In this document: positions 32,269 to 43,388 of the stretch, one piece after another | Numbering within the stretch: the first letter of the stretch is position 1 | How the letters are laid out: each line of letters begins with the position of its first letter | From: Rhinopomastus cyanomelas | Lineage: Eukaryota > Chordata > Aves > Bucerotiformes > Rhinopomastidae | DNA length: 64,000 nt | NCBI GenBank assembly: GCA_013400115.1 | Contig: VXBP01003608.1 | Coordinates: 44,208 to 108,207 of the forward strand | Direction of reading: 5' to 3' | The notes under the pieces: model-generated | What the model saw: the letters and a program-made list of their open reading frames with translations, nothing else | The model's database searches: none | What the model was told of the DNA's origin: nothing | Program-made: the position numbers and the translations under genes

Positions 32269-33160
32269 TAGAATCACAGAATCATTCAGGTTGGAAAAGA
32301 CCCCTGGGAGCTGCTGGAGGGAGCTCTTCAGGTACCAGTATAGCCTGGGGACTGATCTGTTGGAGAGCAGTGTAGGAGAAAGGGACCTGGGGGTCCTGGT
32401 GGACAGTAGGATGACCATGAACCAGCAGTGTGCTCTTGTGGCCAAGAGGGCCAACAGCATCCTGGGGTGGATCAGAATGGAGGTGGTTAGCAGATCAAGA
32501 GAGGTTCTTCTTCCCCTCTACTCTGCCCTGGTAAGACCACACCTGGAGTATTGTGTTCAGTTCGGCCCCTCAGTTCAAGAGGGATGTGGAGCTGCTGGAG
32601 AGTGTCCAGCGTAGGGCAACAAAGATGATGAAGGAGGTGGAGCACCTCCCTTACGAGGAGAGGCTGAGGGAGCTGGGTGTGTTTAGCTTGGAGAAGAGGA
32701 GACTGAGGGGTGACCTCATTAATGCTGATTAATATGTGAAGGGTGGGTGTCAGGAGGATTGAGCCAGGCTCTTCTCAATGTCATCTACTGATGGGACAAG
32801 GGGCAATGGTTGTAAGCTGGAACATAGGAGGTTCCACATCAATATGAGAAGGAACTTCTTCACAGTGGGGGTGATGGAGCGGTGGAACAGGGTGTCCAGG
32901 AAGGTTATGGAGTCTCCTTTACTGGAGATGCTGAAGACCCACCTGGATGTGTTCCTGTGTGACTTGTTCTAGGTGATCTTGCTGTGTCAGGGGGATTGTT
33001 CTAGATGATCCTTCAAGGTCCCTTCCAATCCCTGATGATTCTATGATTCTATGATCATCGAGTCCAACTACCAATTCTACTCTACAAGTTTACCCCTGAA
33101 CTACATCGCCCAACACTGCGTCTAATCAACTTTTAAACTCATCCAGGGATGGGTGGGTGT
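32269..33160 (-). mobile_element. CR1 (LYNYLKG subfamily) split by a + strand CR1
   Basis: The left piece ends AAGACCCCTGGGA at 32309. The right piece resumes ATCATCGAGTCCAACTACC at 33054, the next bases of the same 3' UTR as seen intact at 59358-59400. Confidence 0.87.
32310..33053 (+). mobile_element. Nested CR1, 740 bp, well preserved
   Basis: Encodes [20 protein letters not shown], then [20 protein letters not shown] and, in another frame, [20 protein letters not shown]. The tail is TGATTCTATGATTCTATG. No target duplication longer than 1-2 bp is visible. Confidence 0.93.
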
Positions 33161-33224
33161 ATCTTAAACAATGGGGAGACAAAAACAAAGCCAAGAGAAC
33201 TTGATCTGCAGCATAGGTGGCTGA

Positions 33225-33368
33225 ATCACAGAATGATTGAGGCTGAATAACCCCTCTGAGCTCATCCAGCCCAGCCCATGACCTGACACAACCACATCAG
33301 CTAGACCAGGGCACTAAGGGCCACATTTCAGTCTGTCCCTGAACACTTCCAGGGATGGCAGCACAACA
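33225..33368 (-). mobile_element. CR1 3' end, older subfamily
   Basis: AATCACAGAATGATTGAGGC, then GAGCTCATCCAGCCCAGCCC and ACACTTCCAGGGATGG. Confidence 0.78.
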
Positions 33369-33405
33369 TGCATGCAGTTTATGGGTGGGATCCTACATGG
33401 TCTTT

Positions 33406-33651
33406 ACCAAGCTCCAGCTGTAGGTTTAGACTGGACATTATGAAAAATCTCTTCCGGGAAAGAGTGGTCAGGCCCTTGACTGGGCTGCCCAGGGTGATGG
33501 TTGGGTCCCCAACCCTGGATGTGTTCAAAAGTTGCTTAGATGTGGTGTTGGGCGATCTGGTTTGGGGGTGACCTTGTAGAGTAGGGTTGATGGTTGGACT
33601 CGGGGATCCCAAGACTCTTTTTCCAACCTGAATGACTCCACGATTCCATGA
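33406..33651 (+). mobile_element. CR1 3' part, LYNYLKG subfamily
   Basis: A 67-codon frame includes [20 protein letters not shown] and LGDLVWG. The tail has drifted (GACTCCACGATTCCATG). Confidence 0.88.
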
Positions 33652-34204
33652 CCCATGGTGATCAAGACAAAGCCAAGTGATGTAGCGTTAAAATCAGGTG
33701 GGGTTTTGGGTGGTTTTAACATACATTTGTGTATGATGAGTGCAAACGTAGTGGCGCACCCAGTTTGTGTTCGCCGGTGCCGTGATTTATGAACACAAAG
33801 AAGTAGATACACTGATCGTTACGTGTGCACTTAAATGGCATGGCATTTAAAAGTTGGCATGCTGTTTGCCTGGCATTTAAATTCAATCCCACTGGAACCA
33901 GCCCTTCTACCCAATGGGGAGAAGCAAGTGAAGGAAGGTCATGGAGCTAAAATGACTTTGGGCAACTTCCCTCATTAAAGTACTGGGAATGCTGCAGAGA
34001 GGAGAAGCATCCACATGCAATTCCTGTGCTTTCTGTTACGTATCATTGATTAACATCAATTTGTGCAGCTTCATGTCTGAGATGAGTCGTTGTGTCTAAG
34101 CAGCCGCATCCCATGTTCAAGCAGCTTAATGGCACAAAGAAGGGAAGTTTAGGCAGTTGGTTCTTACTTGGCACAAAAGCAACAACGGAATGAATGTCAT
34201 GTGA
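33652..34204. other. Unique non-coding stretch
   Basis: Nothing recognised. Confidence 0.45.
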
Positions 34205-34707
34205 ATGGACTGAGTAAGAGCCAGCAGGATGCCCAGGTGGCCAAGAAGGCCAGTAGCATCCTGGTCTGTATTAGAAACTGTGTCGAGCAGGAGTAGGGAG
34301 GTGATTGTTCCCATGTAGTTAGCACTAGGAAGGCCACACCTTGACTACCAGGTCAAATTTTGGGCACCTCAGTACAAAGGAGACATCGAGGGGCTGGAAC
34401 AAGTGCAGAGGAGGGCAGTGAAGCTGGGGAAGGGCCTGGAGAATCAATCTGAGGAGGAGAGATGGAGAGAGTTGGGGCTGTTTAGTTTGAGGAAAAGGAG
34501 GCTGAGGGGAGACCTCATTGCTCTCTACAACTATCTGAAAGGACATTGTAGAGCTGTTGGTGGTGGTCTCCTCTCACAGGTGATTAGTGACAGAATCAGA
34601 TGGAAGGGCTTCAAGCTGCAATAGAGGAGGGACATGAGAAAGAAATTCTTTCTGGAGAGAGCGGTCAGGCACTGGAGTGTGCTGCCTAGTGTGGTGGTTG
34701 AGTCCTG

Positions 34708-35596
34708 TGTGGTGGGTTCAAGACCACAATTTAAGACAAAAGAAAGGAAAGCAAAGCAGTGAGGTCTCGATGACATCTTGGATAAATCTGCCAGACAATG
34801 GATGGTTTAGGGAAACTGCAGAAAGGTTTATTGACACTATAACTGTATACAGAATGGGAAAAAAGGTTATGCAAATCAGTGCAAACAAACTAGAAACTGT
34901 GTCATAAATGCCATTACACAATCTGAGAAAAATATAATGGGAGGTCACTATAGTTTGGGCCTTGGTTCTTCTTTCAGTTTAGAGACATGGGAGAGAGAGA
35001 GCATGTCAGTCCAGGATGGCCCGAGTTTCTCAGCGCCCACACCTGCATCCCTCGGTGCAGCNNNNNNNNNNNNNNNNNNNNNNNNNNNNNNNNNNNNNNN
35101 NNNNNNNNNNNNNNNNNNNNNNNNNNNNNNNNNNNNNNNNNNNNNNNNNNNNNNNNNNNNNNNNNNNNNNNNNNNNNNNNNNNNNNNNNNNNNNNNNNNN
35201 NNNNNNNNNNNNNNNNNNNNNNNNNNNNNNNNNNNNNNNNNNNNNNNNNNNNNNNNNNNNNNNNNNNNNNNNNNNNNNNNNNNNNNNNNNNNNNNNNNNN
35301 NNNNNNNNNNNNNNNNNNNNNNNNNNNNNNNNNNNNNNNNNNNNNNNNNNNNNNNNNNNNNNNNNNNNNNNNNNNNNNNNNNNNNNNNNNNNNNNNNNNN
35401 NNNNNNNNNNNNNNNNNNNNNNNNNNNNNNNNNNNNNNNNNNNNNNNNNNNNNNNNNNNNNNNNAGGACAGTGTCACCTCCCCCAGGACAGGTAACTGAG
35501 GAAAGGGTTCCTCTTGAAAGTAACACAACTTTTTGTTTTTCATGAAAGGACAACCTCTGCACATCTGAAAATTCTGGTAATTTTCAAACTGCAACA
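34708..35596 (-). mobile_element. LTR retrotransposon remnant, probable solo LTR, with gap
   Basis: It begins TGTGGTGGGTTC and ends CTGCAACA, so it has TG...CA ends on either strand, and 6-bp direct repeats GTCCTG flank it (34702-34707 and 35597-35602). An inverted AATAAA (34827-34832) lies about 120 bp from the left end, so the element probably reads on the minus strand with U5 at the left. A 403-N gap prevents telling a solo LTR from a longer provirus. No viral genes are visible. Confidence 0.6.
35062..35464. other. Assembly gap, 403 Ns
   Basis: Lies inside the LTR element. Long frames spanning it are artefacts. Confidence 1.
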
Positions 35597-35602
35597 GTCC
35601 TG

Positions 35603-35927
35603 TCACAGAATCACAGAGCATTAGGGCTTTGAAGTAACCTTGAAAGATCATCTAGTCCAGTCCCTCTGCCATAGCAGGATCACCTAGACCAAGTCACACA
35701 GGAACACATCCAGGTGGGTTTTAAACGTCTTCAGAGAAGGAGACTCCACAACCTCCCTAAGCAGCCCCTTCCAGTGCTCTGTCACCCTCATTGTGAAGAA
35801 GTTACTTCTCATGTTTATGTGGAACCTCCTCTTTTCCAGCTTACAACCATTGCCCCTCATCCTATCATTAGAGGACAGTTCCTCCTGACACCCACCCTTC
35901 ACACATTTGTAAACATTAATGAGGTCA
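35603..35927 (-). mobile_element. Nested CR1 3' end with 5-bp target duplication
   Basis: Inverted tail at 35603. The minus strand encodes [20 protein letters not shown] and [23 protein letters not shown] codons. TCCTG occurs at both ends (35598-35602 and 35928-35932). The LTR element later landed at its left edge. Confidence 0.9.
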
Positions 35928-36062
35928 TCCTGGATGTGTTTAAAAGTTGCTTAGATGTAGTGTTGGGGGATGTGGTTTAGGGGTGAACTTGTACAGTAGA
36001 GTTGACGGTTGGGCTTGATGATTCCAGGGGTCCTTTCCAACCTGAATGATTCCATGATTCTA

Positions 36063-36487
36063 GGAGTGTCACAGAGCCAGTGTGGCTGTTATTCTCTCAA
36101 CAGTGCATCTCTCTGTTTTTCTGGATTACTTTGCAAATAATAAATCAAATTCCTCTTCAAGGTGACATGTTGGTAATTTCAAATTTGATTAGGTTTATAT
36201 AAAGGATGTTGATACCTTTCTACATGACTCTTTGATAGCTCAGCAGAGTGACAACCTTAGCACTTGCAATGCCCCTTTGTCACAGCGTGCCACACTGAAA
36301 TAATATTAAGCTACTTGTATGTTAAAACCATGGGGGTTCTGCTTGGGGTATGGCTCAGCGAGCTTGACTGTGGCTTGTTCCTCCTAAGAGCATCTGGGAT
36401 GCGGAATAACTCTTGAAGATTTGTATTGGTTTTATTTTCAGTGTGAAATAAAAATAGGAGATGTTACTGAAGGGGAAGTATCTATGT
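36063..36487. other. Unique non-coding stretch
   Basis: Nothing recognised. Confidence 0.45.
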
Positions 36488-36600
36488 CATCACAGAACAT
36501 TAGGAATTGGAAAGGACCTGAAAAGATCATCTAGTCCAATCCCCCACCACAGCAGGATCACCTGGACCAAGTCACACAGGAATATCTGGGAACATCTCCC
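36488..36600 (-). mobile_element. CR1 3'-end fragment
   Basis: Inverted tail (CACAGAACATTAGGAATTGG) and 3' UTR to the ORF2 stop. Confidence 0.87.
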
Positions 36601-36611
36601 ATAATTTCATA

Positions 36612-36662
36612 TAGGACTTGATGATCTTCGAGGTCTTTTCCAACCTTAATTATTCTATGATT
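36612..36662 (+). mobile_element. CR1 3'-tail fragment
   Basis: GGACTTGATGATCTTCGAGG to TTATTCTATGATTC. It lies back to back with an inverted tail at 36663. Confidence 0.8.
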
Positions 36663-36740
36663 CACAGAATCACAGAGCAGAACATTAGGGATTGGAAGCA
36701 ACCTCAAAAGATCATCCAGTCCAGCCACCCCATCACAGCA
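36663..36740 (-). mobile_element. CR1 3'-tail fragment
   Basis: CACAGAATCACAGAGCAGAA, GATCATCCAGTCCAGCC. Confidence 0.82.
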
Positions 36741-37054
36741 AGTTTCAAGTTTCAGGTGAAGGAGATAAATTCCGAGGGATCCAAAGGCTGTGTGATCCCT
36801 GTGAGTGAAGAGCTGCAAGCCATGCAATATGGAAAAGAAGGCAAAACCTGCAATTTTAAGCATTGATTGCTAATGTGGAGTCAGCTTTTTATGATCTGAT
36901 GGGTAAAATTCATACAAATTCATTCCTAAACATTCCTCTGAGCAAAGCTGGCAGAGAAGAACATGCTTATGTTTCCACTTGCGTAATGATTTATCTTTAT
37001 TCTGCTTGAAGGTGGAGGCCCATGTGGATTGTAAAGTTGTCAAGAAATTGTTTA
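36741..37054. other. Unique non-coding stretch
   Basis: Nothing recognised. Confidence 0.4.
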
Positions 37055-37513
37055 TGGTGATGATTGTGAGTCCCTGGCCCAGGCTGCACAGAGACATGGA
37101 GAACCTCCATCACTTGAACCATGCTAAGGTCAGGCTGGACCTTGGGACTGTAGACCTCTAGTTGAAGATGACCTCATTAATGTTTAGAAATAAGTGAAGT
37201 GTAGATGTCAGGAGGATGGAGCCAGGCTCTGCTCAGTGTACTCTAGTGATAGGACAAGAGGCAATGAGCCTGAGCTGAAACATATGAGGTTCTACATCAA
37301 TATGAGACAGAGCTTCTTCCCAGTGAGGGTGATGGAGCACTGGAAGGAGCTGCCCAGAGAGCAGAGAAGGAGCTTTCTTCACTGGAGATGTTTAAGACCT
37401 GCCTGGTTGTGTTCCTGTGTGACTTGGTCTAGATGATCCTGCCGTGGCAGGGGGTTGGAATAGCCGATCTTTCGAGGTCCCTTCCAATCCCTAATGTTCT
37501 GTGATTCTGTGAT
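37055..37513 (+). mobile_element. CR1 fragments
   Basis: Weakly CR1-like up to 37165. From 37168 it is clear: [20 protein letters not shown] and [14 protein letters not shown], then 3' UTR and the TTCTGTGATTCTGTGATG tail. Confidence 0.88.
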
Positions 37514-37595
37514 GTCCTTCATCACTGCAAGGGGTTGGATTAGATGACCTCAAAAGTTTTCTTCCAACAAGAAGCATTCTGTGATTCCATGATTA
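37514..37595 (+). mobile_element. CR1 3'-end fragment, fifth subfamily
   Basis: GGGGTTGGATTAGATGACC through CATTCTGTGATTCCATG. Confidence 0.82.
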
Positions 37596-38002
37596 AACAG
37601 AATTTTCCACCATTTCTTTTGACCAAATTCTTTTATTCTTTGAGTTTTTTCCCTGGTTTCAAAGTGTTAACACTTATTCACATATTTTATCCACATTAAG
37701 TAAAAATTAGTCTTGCTTCAGCATTCACATCATGAGTTCTTGAAAGAAAACTCATCACTACCAGTCTGTTACCTGAAAAGCCTAGCAAGGACACAGCTAC
37801 ACTTAACAATTTTTCTTCAAATTTGGAGGAAGATATTTTGAAAGGGAGGGAAAACCTTGTTGTTTTGATAAAAATCCCAAAACCACAGTAAAGCCTTATT
37901 TGTTTGACTGCTGCTCAATAAATTTTACATCATGCATGCATGGATGCATGGCTTTCTGTAGTGGGTTAGCTGCTAGGTTTACGGTTTTAGAGAGTTAACT
38001 GT
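37596..38002. other. Unique non-coding stretch
   Basis: Nothing recognised. A small CATGCATG-rich palindromic patch lies near 37933-37952. Confidence 0.4.
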
Positions 38003-38215
38003 ATGTGAGAATGAAGTTCTTCATGGTGAGGGTGACAGAGCACTAGAAGTGACTGCCCAGGGAGGTTATGAAGTCTCCTTCTCTCGACATGTAGAAAACT
38101 CACCTGGACATGTTCCTGTGCGACCAGATCTAGGGGATCCTGCTGTGGCAGGGGGATTGGACTGGATGATCTTTCAAGGTCCCTTCCAATCCCTAATGTT
38201 CTGTGATTCTGTGAT
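38003..38215 (+). mobile_element. CR1 3'-end fragment
   Basis: ORF2 end (TTCTTCATGGTGAGGGTGAC) through the 3' UTR to the TTCTGTGATTCTGTG tail. Confidence 0.9.
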
Positions 38216-38454
38216 ACAGCTATTTGAAATAGAAATGTTTGTGCTAGTGCCTATTCTGTGTTCAAGACAAAAGAGATAGAGGAGTTCTTGCCCTGGAACT
38301 TGGAGAGGTTTTACCAATACTGAGATGGCTGGTGCACCTGGTTTACAGGGCTTATGCATGTATGACCTTGGTAGGAGAGACAGCATTTTCGTTCCCTAGC
38401 ATCTCATGAAGGGTCCAGACAAATGCATGGGTTAAGAATCTCAGCCAGAGTTCA
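38216..38454. other. Unique non-coding stretch
   Basis: Nothing recognised. Confidence 0.4.
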
Positions 38455-38650
38455 CAGAATCATTAGGGTTGGAAGAGACCTCCAAGGTCATCCATCCCAA
38501 CTATCAACCCACCCTAACCCTGCCCATTAAATCCTGTCCCCCAGAGCCACATCTACTGCTTTTTTGTACCCCTCCAGGGACAATGACTACCTGCCACCTC
38601 CTTCCTGGGCAGCTTTTTCCAACCCCTGACCACTCTTTAGTCAGGATACT
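38455..38650 (-). mobile_element. CR1 fragment, older subfamily
   Basis: Inverted tail, then CCTAACCCTGCCCATTAAATC. Same type as 4124 and 11637. Confidence 0.86.
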
Positions 38651-38839
38651 ATAAAATTATGCCAGCTCAAAGCCACCAAGAATTTGCTTTTAGGCATCAG
38701 GTTTTCTATCGTGCAGGGCAAAGACATCCAGTGGTGGTGAGCAAATAATACTATGCTGGGTACATCTGTTGTTGCCATGTCCATGAGGTGGTAACAAACA
38801 GGGCATCAAACAGGAGTAGTGACATGAGCTTCTTGACCA

Positions 38840-39348
38840 CTCGTGAGGCCACACGTTGAATACTGGGGTAAAGTTTGGGCACCTCAGTACGGAAAAGACA
38901 TTGAGAGGCTGGAGTGGGTCCAGAGAATGGCAAAGGAACTGGGAAAGGGTTTGGAGAACAAACCTTGTGAGAAGCAGCTAAGGGAGCTGGGGCTGGTTAG
39001 TTTGGAGAAAAGAAGGCTGAGGGAAGACCTTCTTAATGTCTGCAACTGTCTGACAGGAGGGTGGAGAGAGGTGGAAATTTGTCTTTTCTCACAAGGAACA
39101 AGAAGAAATAGCCTCAAGCTGCGCAAGGGAAGTTGAGATTGGCTCTAAGGAGAATCTTTTTCTTGCAAAGGTTCCTCAGGCCTTGGAACAGGCTGCTGAG
39201 GGAGGAGGTTGAATCTCCATGTTTCACAGCTGTGGAGATCTGGAGCTCAGGGACAGGGTTTAGCAGCAGCCTTGGGACACTTGAGTTCATGGTTGAGCTT
39301 GGTGATCTTGGAGGTCTTTTCCAACGTAAACCATTCCGTGATTCTGTG
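38840..39348 (+). mobile_element. CR1, second subfamily, partly open ORF2
   Basis: A 97-codon frame reads MRPHVEYWGKVWAPQYGKDI, LGKGLENKPCEKQLRELGLV and LNVCNCLTGGWREVEICLFS. A frameshift follows before FLQRFLRPWNRLLREEVES. The 3' UTR and tail CATTCCGTGATTCTGTG are present. Confidence 0.93.
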
Positions 39349-39932
39349 AGGTCTGGTCTGCAGTCATGCTGCCATGGCTGTAGTGGGCAGTTACTTAATT
39401 GTTGAGGTTTGATCAGCAGAACAGTGAACAAGGAAAACAAATGAAATAAATATGAAGAATCATAGAAATCACAAACACAGCAACGTGATAATTATGTAGG
39501 GAAGAACCCCACACCTGAGTTTTCACTCTGTATGATATAAACGATATATAATGGATTACTCAGTCTGAAACGACAACGGGGTTGTGTTTCTTTTCTGTTC
39601 TCCAGCTGCTAGCAAAGAACTGTGCGTGCTAACGCAATGGTTTTCTTTGAATGAGATAAAAAGGAAGGACAGCACAGCCACAGGCCACTCCACAGCAAAC
39701 AGAGTCAGTTACCTCCAAACAACAATTTAATTGATCAGTTTCAAATACAGAAAATCTGCTGAGTCCAGCCAAGTCATAAAAGACTCCTTTTCAAAATTGG
39801 GTACCTAATGTGCAAAATACATAGCAAGCCAAGCAAATTACAGAAGCATTAATCTGCCCAAGGAGGCAACAAGCTGTATGAAGTCAGGTTTGGGAGAGTG
39901 TTTATTACAATTATACTGCCTGTGCATGGTGT
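39349..39932. other. Unique non-coding stretch
   Basis: Nothing recognised. Confidence 0.45.
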
Positions 39933-40275
39933 TCATAGAATCACAGAATCATGGGATTGGAAGGGACCTCCAAAGGGCTTCTAGTCTAACCCTCCTACAA
40001 CAAGCAGGGGTCTCTCTAATGAGATCAGATTACCCAGAGCCTGATACAGCCTGACCTTGAATGGCCTCAAGGATGGAGCCTCTACACCCTCTCTAGGCAG
40101 CCTGTTCCAGAGATCCTCCACCCTCACATTTTCCTCCTGTCCAGCATCAATCTGCCCTTTTCCAGCTTCAAACCATGACGCCTCATCCTATCATTACCTG
40201 CCCTTGGGAAGAGTCTTCCCCAGCCTTCTGACAGCCCCTTTCAGGATTTGGAAGGTCAATATAAGGCCTCCCTGG
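39933..40275 (-). mobile_element. CR1 fragment, fifth subfamily
   Basis: Inverted tail, then AACCCTCCTACAACAAGCAG and the ORF2 end in reverse. Confidence 0.9.
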
Positions 40276-40347
40276 AGTCTTCACCTCTTCTTATTGCACA
40301 TTCTTGTCTTTGCTTTATGAACAGAATCTTCTAAATATCAATGAAGC

Positions 40348-40455
40348 ACTGAACCATTTAGGTTGGAAAAAACCTTCAAGCTGATTGAGTCCAGTCATTA
40401 ATCCAACTCTCCCAAAGCCATCAATAAGCCCTGTCCCTAAGCTCCAGATCTCCAT
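40348..40455 (-). mobile_element. CR1 3' UTR fragment, second subfamily
   Basis: GGTTGGAAAAAACCTTCAAG, CCATCAATAAGCCCTGTCCC. The inverted tail is decayed. Confidence 0.75.
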
Positions 40456-40780
40456 GTGATCCTACTGTGGCAAGTGGGTTGGGCTGGATGATCTTTCAAG
40501 GTCCCTTCCAGTCCCCGAGGTTTAAGATTCTGTGATTCTGTGATCCTGTGTGACTTGGCAGGGGGATTGGACTAGATGATCTTTTAAGGTCCCTTCCAAT
40601 CCCAAATGATTCCATGATTCCATGATTGTGTAATTCTGTGATGCCTGTAAGTGTTCAAGGATAGGTTGGATGGAGCTCTGGGCAATCTGGTCCGGTGAGA
40701 GGTGTTGCTGTCCATGGCAGGGGATTGGGACTGGATGATCTCTGAGGTCCCTTCCAATCTGAACCATTCTATGATTCTCC
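40456..40780 (+). mobile_element. Three consecutive CR1 3' ends
   Basis: Three separate 3' ends follow each other: 40456-40545 (TTCTGTGATTCTGTGATCC), 40546-40642 (TGATTCCATGATTCCATG) and 40643-40780 (CCATTCTATGATTCTCC, fifth subfamily). Each keeps under 150 bp of 3' sequence. Confidence 0.85.
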
Positions 40781-41534
40781 ATGAGGCTGTGGTTTGTTTT
40801 CTTCTCCCTTTGTTTTCCATAGAAGGTCCTGGAGCCCAGGACAGAGTGCTGTCTGCACTTAGTTCCTGTGCCTGATGCTGCAGTCACCTGCAGCATCTTG
40901 GAGCAGCAGCTGAGACAAATAAAGACAAGTCAGGCTCAGACCCACCAGCCCATTGCAAAGAGCATCTTCAGAAGAGTCTTTGACCACTTGGGCTGCCAAA
41001 TTCCAGGGACTCTGTACTGAGCACATGCAAATGAGATTTTTCAAAGGCTTGTGTCTAGGCAGAAAGCTGTGTGGTTTTTCATGGGAACTGCAAAAGGACA
41101 ACAGGGTTCCTACCTTCCAAATTTCAAACTGAAGAACAGAGATGCAGGAGCCGCTCAGAAAAATTCCTTTAGGGCTTTTCCCCACTCCCAACCTTTTCTT
41201 GTTTTATTATTTTTATTTTTTTTCCCCAACAGGGGCAAAACAAGCTTTTCCTCAATCTTATTTCCTGAAGTGACTCAAATCCTTTTAGTGGAAACATAAA
41301 AAAGTAATAGCAATGAGCCTGAGGCAGCAACAGAGCATGGGAATTTTCATCCCAAATACTTAGCTTGGCAAAATTCACAAGCAACTGAAAACAAGCTTTT
41401 ATAAAAGGAGCTATTGACATCCCAAACTACAGAGGACCTTCTTGCAGTGAACATGAAAGTCAGATGCAGATATCTCCATGACCCATTTTGGGATCCAAAA
41501 ACCAATTAGAAAGCTTCTGGTTTTCGTGTTTCAT
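40781..41534. other. Unique non-coding stretch
   Basis: Nothing recognised. Confidence 0.45.
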
Positions 41535-41830
41535 GGAACCACAGAATGTTCTAGGGTGGAAGGGACCTCTAGAGGACATCTAGTCCAGCCTCCCTGCATA
41601 GAGACAACTCTACCTAGGTCAGGTTGCTCACAGCCTCATCAAGCCTCCAGGGACAGGGCCCCCACCACCTTCCCAGGCAGCCCATTCCAGCCTCACATTG
41701 AAGAGCTTTTCTCTAATACCCAGCCTCAATCTCTCTCAGCTTGAACCCACTGCTCCTTGTCCTGTCCATGCAAACCCTCTTGGAAAGACCTTCCCCTGCC
41801 TTCATGGAGGCCCCCCTCAAGTGCTGGATC
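41535..41830 (-). mobile_element. CR1 fragment, sixth subfamily
   Basis: Inverted decayed tail (CCACAGAATGTTCTAGGGTG), CATCTAGTCCAGCCTCCCTG, then the ORF2 end in reverse. Confidence 0.82.
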
Positions 41831-42099
41831 CTACATGGTGCCCTAAGGAAGCTTTTTAATTTTACTCTTCTCAGGCCATGTCAAAGCTGTTGTGTCTTGC
41901 GCCTGTCACGGATTTGGGTGGGTTTTTTACTGGACCTCTTTTGGTTTGAAATCTGATTTTAATACTTGCACGCACTGTAGAAGTCCAGCCCAGTCAGCAC
42001 TGTGCCGGGTCAGCTGTGTGATGCCTTCAGGGTGCAACTCTAGAAACTTGTGAGTAGAAGATGGAAAAAAAAAGGACAGATGAGGGCTGGAGGTTCTCC
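41831..42099. other. Unique non-coding stretch
   Basis: Nothing recognised. The first part may be a decayed continuation of the CR1 to its left. Confidence 0.35.
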
Positions 42100-42499
42100 C
42101 TTCCAACTGAGGGAGCTGGAGCTGTTCAGCCTGGAGAAGAAGAGGCTGCAAGGGGATCTTAGAGTAGCTTCAAGTCCTTGAACGGGCTGCAGGAAAGCTG
42201 GAGAGGGACTTTGTCTCAGGGACTCTGGTCATAGGACAAGGAGGATGAGTTCAAGCTAAAAGAGGAGAAATTTTATGAGATTTGAGGCAGAAATTCCTTC
42301 CTGTGAGGGTGCTGAGGCCCTGGAACAGGTTGCGCAGGGAGATGGTGGCTGCTCCACCATCCCTGAAAGTGTTGAAAGGCAGGTTGGATGGGGCTGAGGG
42401 CACCCTGGTCTGGTGAAAAGTGTCAATGCCCATGGCAGGGCATTGGCACTGGATGAGCTCTGAGCTCCTGTCCAACCCAAACCATGATTCCATGAGGTC
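42100..42499 (+). mobile_element. CR1 fragment, fifth/sixth subfamily
   Basis: LRELELFSLEKKRLQGDL-like codons (degraded), 3' UTR (GGCATTGGCACTGGATGAGC) and a tail CATGATTCCATGAG. Confidence 0.85.
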
Positions 42500-42751
42500 T
42501 TTCTTCATCCATTCCAGTGGCAAAAGCATTTCCACCAGCAACCCTGCACTAGGCTTATGAGACAAATCTCTGTGCCCCCACTTATTGATGGAAGTAATGA
42601 GAAGCACTTCCTCCGTGGAGGCTGTGGATTTGTGTTCCCCAGTTCTTACAGAACAGCAACATCTGCTCTTTGCACATTGCCCTCCATTTGAGGACCCTGG
42701 GCAGGTTTCTGCAGCTGAAGAAGACACGGTGCTGGTGAGGAGGCTTCACTG
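42500..42751. other. Unique non-coding stretch
   Basis: Nothing recognised. Confidence 0.4.
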
Positions 42752-43109
42752 ATAGGACACTCGGGGGACCTTCTCCCTCTCTCCAGCTCCCTGAAGAGAG
42801 GTTGCAGTCAGGTGGGGCTCAGGCTCTTCTCCCAGGGAGTCAGCACTAGGATGAGAGGGCAGGGCCTGAGGCTGCCAGGGGAGGGTCAGGTTGGATGTTA
42901 GGAAGCCCTTCCTCATGGAAAGGGTGATCAGAGCCTGGAATGGACTGATCTGGGGCAGTGGTGGAGTCCCCATGGCTGAAGGTGTTGAAGGACAGCCTGG
43001 CTGTGGTCCTTAGTGCCCTGATGTGGCCATTGTGGTGATGTTAGGTGCTGGTCTGGGCTGGATGAGCTCAGAGGGCTTCTCCAGCCTCAATCATTCTGGG
43101 ACTCTGTGG
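42752..43109 (+). mobile_element. CR1 fragment, third subfamily
   Basis: Closely parallels 10025-10362 (CTCGGGGGACCTTCTCC; AAGGTGTTGAAGGACAGCC; CTCAATCATTCTGGGACTCT). Confidence 0.85.
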
Positions 43110-43388
43110 ATCTTCTCCCCATCCAGGAGAGAAGATTCACAGAATCCCATTGCAGATGCACAGGGGCAGAGACCTCAACATGGGGCAAAACTTTCTGAGC
43201 TGCCTGGCTGCTGCTTTTCCCAGCTTCATGAAGGACAGTCATGCACATGGAAGTGTTTTTAGTGTCCTGTCCCTTTGGCTCACTCTCCTTCCTCTCTTTT
43301 GGCATGTCTGAATGCAGCCCTGGAAAAGCAGTACTGAAACACATCAAAATCTGGAATATTCACCTTAGTGTCCTGCAAAGTCTTTGTG
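43110..43388. other. Unique non-coding stretch
   Basis: Nothing recognised. Confidence 0.4.

Larger units (their letters stand above)
34205..36062 (+). mobile_element. CR1 ([10 protein letters not shown] subfamily) interrupted by an LTR element and a CR1
   Basis: The left part (34205-34707) has a 73-codon frame with [20 protein letters not shown] and [20 protein letters not shown]. It halts within GTGGTTGAGTCC. The rest of the ORF2 end and 3' UTR (CTGGATGTGTTTAAAAGTTG onward) resumes at 35928 and ends at the tail TGATTCCATGATTCTAGG. Confidence 0.88.

Noticed and set aside
34937..35651. Frames of 159-225 codons on both strands
   Set aside because: They span the 403-N gap inside the LTR element.
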